Source of the DNA: Chionoecetes opilio
Taxonomy: Eukaryota; Arthropoda; Malacostraca; Decapoda; Majidae
DNA length: 64,000 nucleotides
Direction of reading: 5' to 3'
NCBI GenBank assembly: GCA_016584305.1
Contig: JACEEZ010013983.1
Location: 165,001-229,000, forward strand
The notes beneath the pieces were generated by a model that saw only the letters and a program-made list of their open reading frames with translations, searched no databases and was not told where the DNA came from. Shown piece by piece: positions 63,855 to 64,000 of this stretch. The translations under genes and the position numbers were made by a program. Numbering within the stretch: the stretch's first letter is position 1; every line of letters starts with the position of its first letter.

Positions 63855-64000
63855 TTTATCTCTATCATTACTATTTAGTTGTTCTGTACTGGAATTAGAC
63901 AGTTATGTTGACGTCCACTTGACTGAAGCTTTGCTTTGACCCCCACGCGTTTCATTGGAAATACTAAGTCACATTGCGATTTTTCGATTTGTAGACCACC

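Overview
The window is animal nuclear DNA, most likely from a decapod crustacean and perhaps a crab. Three things support this. Simple repeats are extremely dense: (CA)n, (GA)n, (TA)n, (TAG)n and (GATA)n tracts of 50 to 1,100 bp recur every 1-2 kb. There are several families of tRNA-derived SINEs, CR1/L2-type LINEs and hAT elements. The one clear host gene fragment is an intron-containing K2P potassium channel. No bacterial operon, rRNA, CRISPR array or intact viral gene was seen. The species assignment is inference. Nearly all long open frames in the window are translations of dinucleotide repeats (poly-Cys/Val, poly-Thr/His, poly-Arg/Glu, poly-Leu/Ser) and are not genes.

Layout. 1-14.2 kb: intergenic DNA with microsatellites, two SINE families, a 0.56 kb foldback element and a LINE 3' end. 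14.3-15.34 kb: the first coding exon of a THIK-like (KCNK12/13-like) two-pore potassium channel on the + strand, preceded by a possible 5'-UTR splice acceptor and two upstream ORFs. It ends at a phase-1 splice donor inside the first glycine codon of the P1 selectivity filter. The later exons were not found. 15.3-19.7 kb: intron or downstream DNA with a 667-bp TIR element, a SINE with a clear target-site duplication, and a MITE. 19.7-36.5 kb: an approximately 8.3 kb segment present twice in tandem, joined at a single N (28213). It carries SINEs, a foldback element, a 33-bp minisatellite, a 1.1 kb (TG)n tract and a hAT MITE with an 8-bp target duplication. 36.5-43.7 kb: base-level noisy sequence containing one long, multiply frameshifted minus-strand gene of a multicopy family that I recognise as zinc-finger plus XPG/FEN-like nuclease. 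44.4-48 kb: a decayed LINE on the minus strand encoding an SGNH-hydrolase domain, an endonuclease and a reverse transcriptase. 47.2-54.9 kb: an approximately 3.8 kb segment present twice in tandem, again joined at an N (51093), with MITEs and a hAT transposase remnant. 55-64 kb: more LINE and SINE fragments and microsatellites, and no recognised host gene.

The two N-joined tandem duplications and the homopolymer-rich noisy tracts look more like unmerged contig overlaps and raw-read gap filling than biology, although real duplication cannot be excluded from sequence alone. The most interesting biology is the XPG-like multicopy gene family, the channel exon with its upstream ORFs, the foldback element carrying a hammerhead-like motif, two tiny hairpin insertions bounded by direct repeats, and the repeated association of retroelement tails with microsatellites.
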